This document shows, piece after piece, positions 61,528 through 64,000 of a stretch of DNA of 64,000 bases. The DNA lies in the NCBI RefSeq assembly GCF_023716565.1, contig NZ_CP071848.1, forward strand, positions 992,001 to 1,056,000. The letters run 5' to 3'. A program made the position numbers and the translations under genes. Under the pieces are notes generated by a model, which was given only the letters and a program-made list of their open reading frames with translations, did no database searches and had not been told where the DNA came from. Position 1 is the first letter of the stretch. Every line of letters begins with the position of its first letter. This DNA comes from Vibrio sp. SCSIO 43136. Lineage in GTDB: Bacteria > Pseudomonadota > Gammaproteobacteria > Enterobacterales > Vibrionaceae.

Positions 61528-62934
61528 CTAGCTAAACAGACCATGCAAGAACCACTGCTGAGCAGGGGTTCGATAGACCCATAACCAGCGGCCAGTATCG
61601 GTTCGGGCTATGAAGTAATCTCGGACGACTTGCTCATCATCCCACCACCCAGTCGCAATACGCTCTGGGCCGTGGAGTAGTGTCACTTTTTCTTTCAGTG
61701 GTGCAGGGTGGCTGAGTAGTACACTCGGACGCATCGGTAGAGCGGTCACGTTTTCCTGCGGTTTTGAAAGTGGTGAACACACTCGATTGCCTTTTTCTGG
61801 GCGAGGGTCGTCAGCCAAGCAGATCCCTTGTACGGCACTATCGCCTAACTTGGCTTGCAATATGGACAGCAGCTCATGTGCATTGATCTCTCCTTGTTGC
61901 CCCACAAACATATCTTGGCCTTGGCCACTTTGTGCGATGAGCTGACCAGCTTCAAGTTTGACCACAAGCACAGGGCTAGACAGCTTGACGGACTCAAACT
62001 TTAATTCGGCTAACTGCCACCACCGCTTGGCAAGATATTCTCCTTGCGCTGCTTGAATCGTGACGGTGAGCTCTTCACCATCACGCAACCCAAAACTCAG
62101 GGTTAGACCTAGTGCTAACATATCTCGGCGCTTGAGATAGTGTTCAAGCTGTTTGAGCAGCTTGAACAGCGGCTTATTTAGGTGTTGTAGATTTTCCAGC
62201 TCGTAGAGTAAATCGAGCTGGCGATGAAACACCTGTGGGGGATGGTAGAAATTTACACCCTCATGAAATTGACCCAACAATCGGCCTAAGTAGGTGACCA
62301 GTTGGTGATCAAATCGTTTGGCTAATTCAGCCCATGGAAGATCCAAAAGATCCCCGAGACGACGGACCCCGACACGGTTGAGTTTTTCGACCGCTTTGGC
62401 TTCTAAGTGCGTATGGTTTATGGCGTAGCGACGCAATTGGTTTTTAAGCTGATTCTCATCGGTGATGAGTTGATCATAGCCATTGCACGCCAGCAGTTCT
62501 GCCGCCGTGGAAGAGTAGGCGGTAGCGTAATGAAAGCGACACTGAAAGAGAGTGAGCTGAGACTGTATCACCTGCCAGTAGTTTGGCAGATCAGTGTATA
62601 AGGTCAGCATATCACTCACTTTTAGCAATAGGCCATTAGGCTCTTTTAACACGATATCGGAGGTCACCAGATAAAGTTGCTGGGCAATCTCTTTCAAGCG
62701 TGTTGATTCAGTTTGAGCCATGTACGGGTAGAGCTTTAAATCTGGACATAATGATGCGGCGGTAGCAATGCCCATACCGATGTTAATTCCTTTGCTGAGA
62801 GCCGAGGTGCTGGCTTGGACAATGTGATTATTTTGTCCATCCACTATCAATACCGCTTGCTGATCTTGCTCTGAAGTAGGGCAAAGCGTATCAAGCTGTA
62901 AGTAGGGGAAGTAGAGGTATAACCATAGGGCCAT
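61528..62934 (-). CDS. imuB: Y-family polymerase-like protein ImuB
   Basis: A 468-residue Y-family polymerase homologue. The start is ATG 62934, one base after the imuA stop; the longer reading to 63027 would run through imuA. The N terminus (LYLYFPYLQLD) lacks the DxD catalytic motif of active Y polymerases, as known for ImuB, which is a scaffold binding the beta clamp, ImuA and DnaE2. The little-finger part and C-terminal tail are present. It functions only with dnaE2. Confidence 0.92.
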   Translation of the reverse strand: MALWLYLYFPYLQLDTLCPTSEQDQQAVLIVDGQNNHIVQASTSALSKGINIGMGIATAASLCPDLKLYPYMAQTESTRLKEIAQQLYLVTSDIVLKEPNGLLLKVSDMLTLYTDLPNYWQVIQSQLTLFQCRFHYATAYSSTAAELLACNGYDQLITDENQLKNQLRRYAINHTHLEAKAVEKLNRVGVRRLGDLLDLPWAELAKRFDHQLVTYLGRLLGQFHEGVNFYHPPQVFHRQLDLLYELENLQHLNKPLFKLLKQLEHYLKRRDMLALGLTLSFGLRDGEELTVTIQAAQGEYLAKRWWQLAELKFESVKLSSPVLVVKLEAGQLIAQSGQGQDMFVGQQGEINAHELLSILQAKLGDSAVQGICLADDPRPEKGNRVCSPLSKPQENVTALPMRPSVLLSHPAPLKEKVTLLHGPERIATGWWDDEQVVRDYFIARTDTGRWLWVYRTPAQQWFLHGLFS

Positions 62935-62935
62935 A

Positions 62936-63613
62936 TCAACCTCGTTTACGCAGTGGGAAAGGCACCACAGTATTGGGCTGACTTGCCTGAGCAAGGGCAG
63001 ACCATTGCTCGGTAAAGTCGATGACAAACTTCCCTTGTGGCCAGCCGCCTTTGCGTTTAGTGATCTGGCAGATGAGCCCTTGTGGGTGGGCTTCTAGGCG
63101 CATGCTCAACGATACCGGTAATGGAAAGCTGTTGGCCATGGGGCGCTTAAAAATGATCTGACTGCATTGGCCCTGATCACAGGCTAATTGCAGGCGTTTG
63201 GCTTGTTGAATGTTGAGTTTTTGCTGCCACAAAATAACGTGAGCACAAGCGCCACTTTTGGCACACTGCTCCGCCGCCCACAAGGCTTCTTTTTCCTGTT
63301 TTGGTCGAATGATTAAAATGTTTTCAATATTAAACCCTTGTGCAGAAAAGAACTCTGCGCATAGCTGCCCTGGAGGCGCAATAAACACATTCAAACGTGC
63401 GCTGGACGCCTGTTGCAAGTAAGGTTTGAGTAGGCGTAATTCACCAATGCCTGGTTGCGCTTGGATCTCAATCAGACCGACTTTCGGTAAGCCACCATTG
63501 AGTTTTTCATCCAGTTCAGGGTAACCACTTGGCAATACATCGGGCTGGCTTTGTTGTTGATTACCTTGCCAAAGCCACTGTTTACGCTGCAAATTTTCGA
63601 TCAGTTCATGCAT
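62936..63613 (-). CDS. imuA: SOS mutagenesis protein ImuA
   Basis: A 225-residue RecA-like protein of the ImuA/SulA-like family: PSGYPELDEKLNGGLPKVGLIEI (read in parts) begins a RecA-type core, but the Walker A is degenerate (QPGIGELRLL, lacking GKT), typical for ImuA. It helps ImuB and DnaE2 at the fork. The LexA box lies 11 bp upstream of the start codon. Confidence 0.92.
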   Translation of the reverse strand: MHELIENLQRKQWLWQGNQQQSQPDVLPSGYPELDEKLNGGLPKVGLIEIQAQPGIGELRLLKPYLQQASSARLNVFIAPPGQLCAEFFSAQGFNIENILIIRPKQEKEALWAAEQCAKSGACAHVILWQQKLNIQQAKRLQLACDQGQCSQIIFKRPMANSFPLPVSLSMRLEAHPQGLICQITKRKGGWPQGKFVIDFTEQWSALAQASQPNTVVPFPLRKRG

Positions 63614-63623
63614 ATTAATTTAC

Positions 63624-63639
63624 CTGTATGTATATACAG
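63624..63639. promoter_or_regulatory. LexA (SOS) box of the imuA-imuB-dnaE2 operon
   Basis: CTGTATGTATATACAG matches the SOS consensus CTGT-N8-ACAG exactly, with an A/T centre. It lies just upstream of imuA. Confidence 0.93.
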
Positions 63640-63849
63640 TATAATTTGATTTAAATGAACTGCAAGAAGTTTATCTTTGAGCTGAGCCCAGCAAACAGAG
63701 AAACGCTTCTAAAATAACCGACCCTTTAACAGATTTTACTTATTTTTTACCGTCTTATAGATAGTTTGATGTTGATTCATTTGCTAGAATTTTGACCGCT
63801 AATCCTTTGATTAATTGAGTAAATACTCAAAAAAAGTGAGAAAATACTA

Positions 63850-64000
63850 TGAATTGGCTCAACAACCTTTCGTTACGCAAGAAATTAGCTCTGCCTGTCC
63901 TTGTGATGGTGGCACTATTTTCAACCGTAGCGATTTATCATGTAATACAGTTTGAAAAGCAAACCGACACTACATTGATTTTGAACCAGGAATTGCAGCC
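63850..64000 (+). CDS. Methyl-accepting chemotaxis protein, 5' part only
   Basis: The first 50 codons of a gene cut by the window edge. The product begins with a short basic n-region (RKKLALP) and a membrane span (VLVMVALFSTVAIYHV), then a charged helix (QFEKQTDTT), the typical opening of a chemoreceptor with a four-helix sensor. Signalling domains are outside the window, so this call rests on the N terminus only. The region upstream to imuA has A/T-rich promoter sequence. Confidence 0.55.

Noticed and set aside
1..64000. Search for CRISPR arrays, prophage, IS elements, toxin-antitoxin pairs and integron attC sites
   Set aside because: No direct-repeat arrays, transposase, integrase or phage structural genes were seen; the inverted repeats found do not match attC features.

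Overview
The window looks like a stretch of a Vibrio (Vibrionaceae) chromosome, about 45% GC by eye, with no prophage, IS, CRISPR, tRNA or rRNA visible. The taxonomic call rests on the tesB-ybaY-atl-(membrane gene)-ffs order of gammaproteobacteria, a GH18 chitinase, a proXWV uptake operon, a LexA-controlled imuA-imuB-dnaE2 cassette, and many chemotaxis and GGDEF proteins. Species cannot be told from sequence alone. About 48 genes are supported; nearly all are intact, and the last is cut by the window edge.

Region by region. 1-2.1 kb: a cysteine desulfidase gene divergent from its probable Lrp/DecR-type regulator, with an Lrp-like palindrome between them. 2.1-5.0 kb: tesB, ybaY lipoprotein, atl, a membrane protein, and the 4.5S SRP RNA with promoter and terminator. 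5.2-8.1 kb: AraC regulator, LysE exporter, and a secreted protein with a GlyGly-CTERM-like tail that seems to lack a normal start codon. 8.1-11.3 kb: chitinase, two small hypotheticals and two gene-poor stretches with strong hairpins. 11.5-19.3 kb: a 1685-residue Ser/Thr kinase-ATPase-GAF-GGDEF protein, then a DJ-1 + nucleoside hydrolase + VOC triple fusion 33 bp downstream, then a secreted DUF3574-like protein. 19.4-21.0 kb: a nucleotidyltransferase and an M23 peptidase.

21-27.6 kb: a sugar operon (LacI regulator with two 20-bp palindromic operators, GH13 enzyme, MalE-like binding protein, aldo/keto reductase), then a gamma-glutamyltransferase. 27.7-35.9 kb: a second LacI regulator with a porin, a double SnoaL-like protein, an MFS transporter, and a divergent sodium symporter-serine dehydratase pair. 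A near-identical 16-bp motif upstream of the regulator and in the MFS/symporter intergenic region suggests one regulon. 36-39 kb: FrnE-like oxidoreductase, PhoD-like phosphatase, and a 159-bp palindromic repeat. 39-45 kb: GGDEF protein, outer-membrane protein, LysR regulator, chemoreceptor. 45-48.6 kb: glycine betaine/proline transporter. 48.8-54 kb: di-heme peroxidase overlapping a hybrid histidine kinase, a solitary metal-chelate binding protein, and a PAS-GGDEF cyclase. 54-58.4 kb: polar amino acid ABC transporter and an orphan TAXI binding protein. 58.4-63.6 kb: SOS mutasome cassette. 63.85 kb to end: start of another chemoreceptor.

The most unusual content is (1) the kinase-to-GGDEF giant with the adjacent triple-fusion enzyme, (2) the LacI/SnoaL/MFS/porin/symporter regulon of unknown substrate, and (3) the peroxidase-histidine kinase overlap. 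Three genes encode GGDEF domains and two encode chemoreceptors, so signalling is heavily represented.
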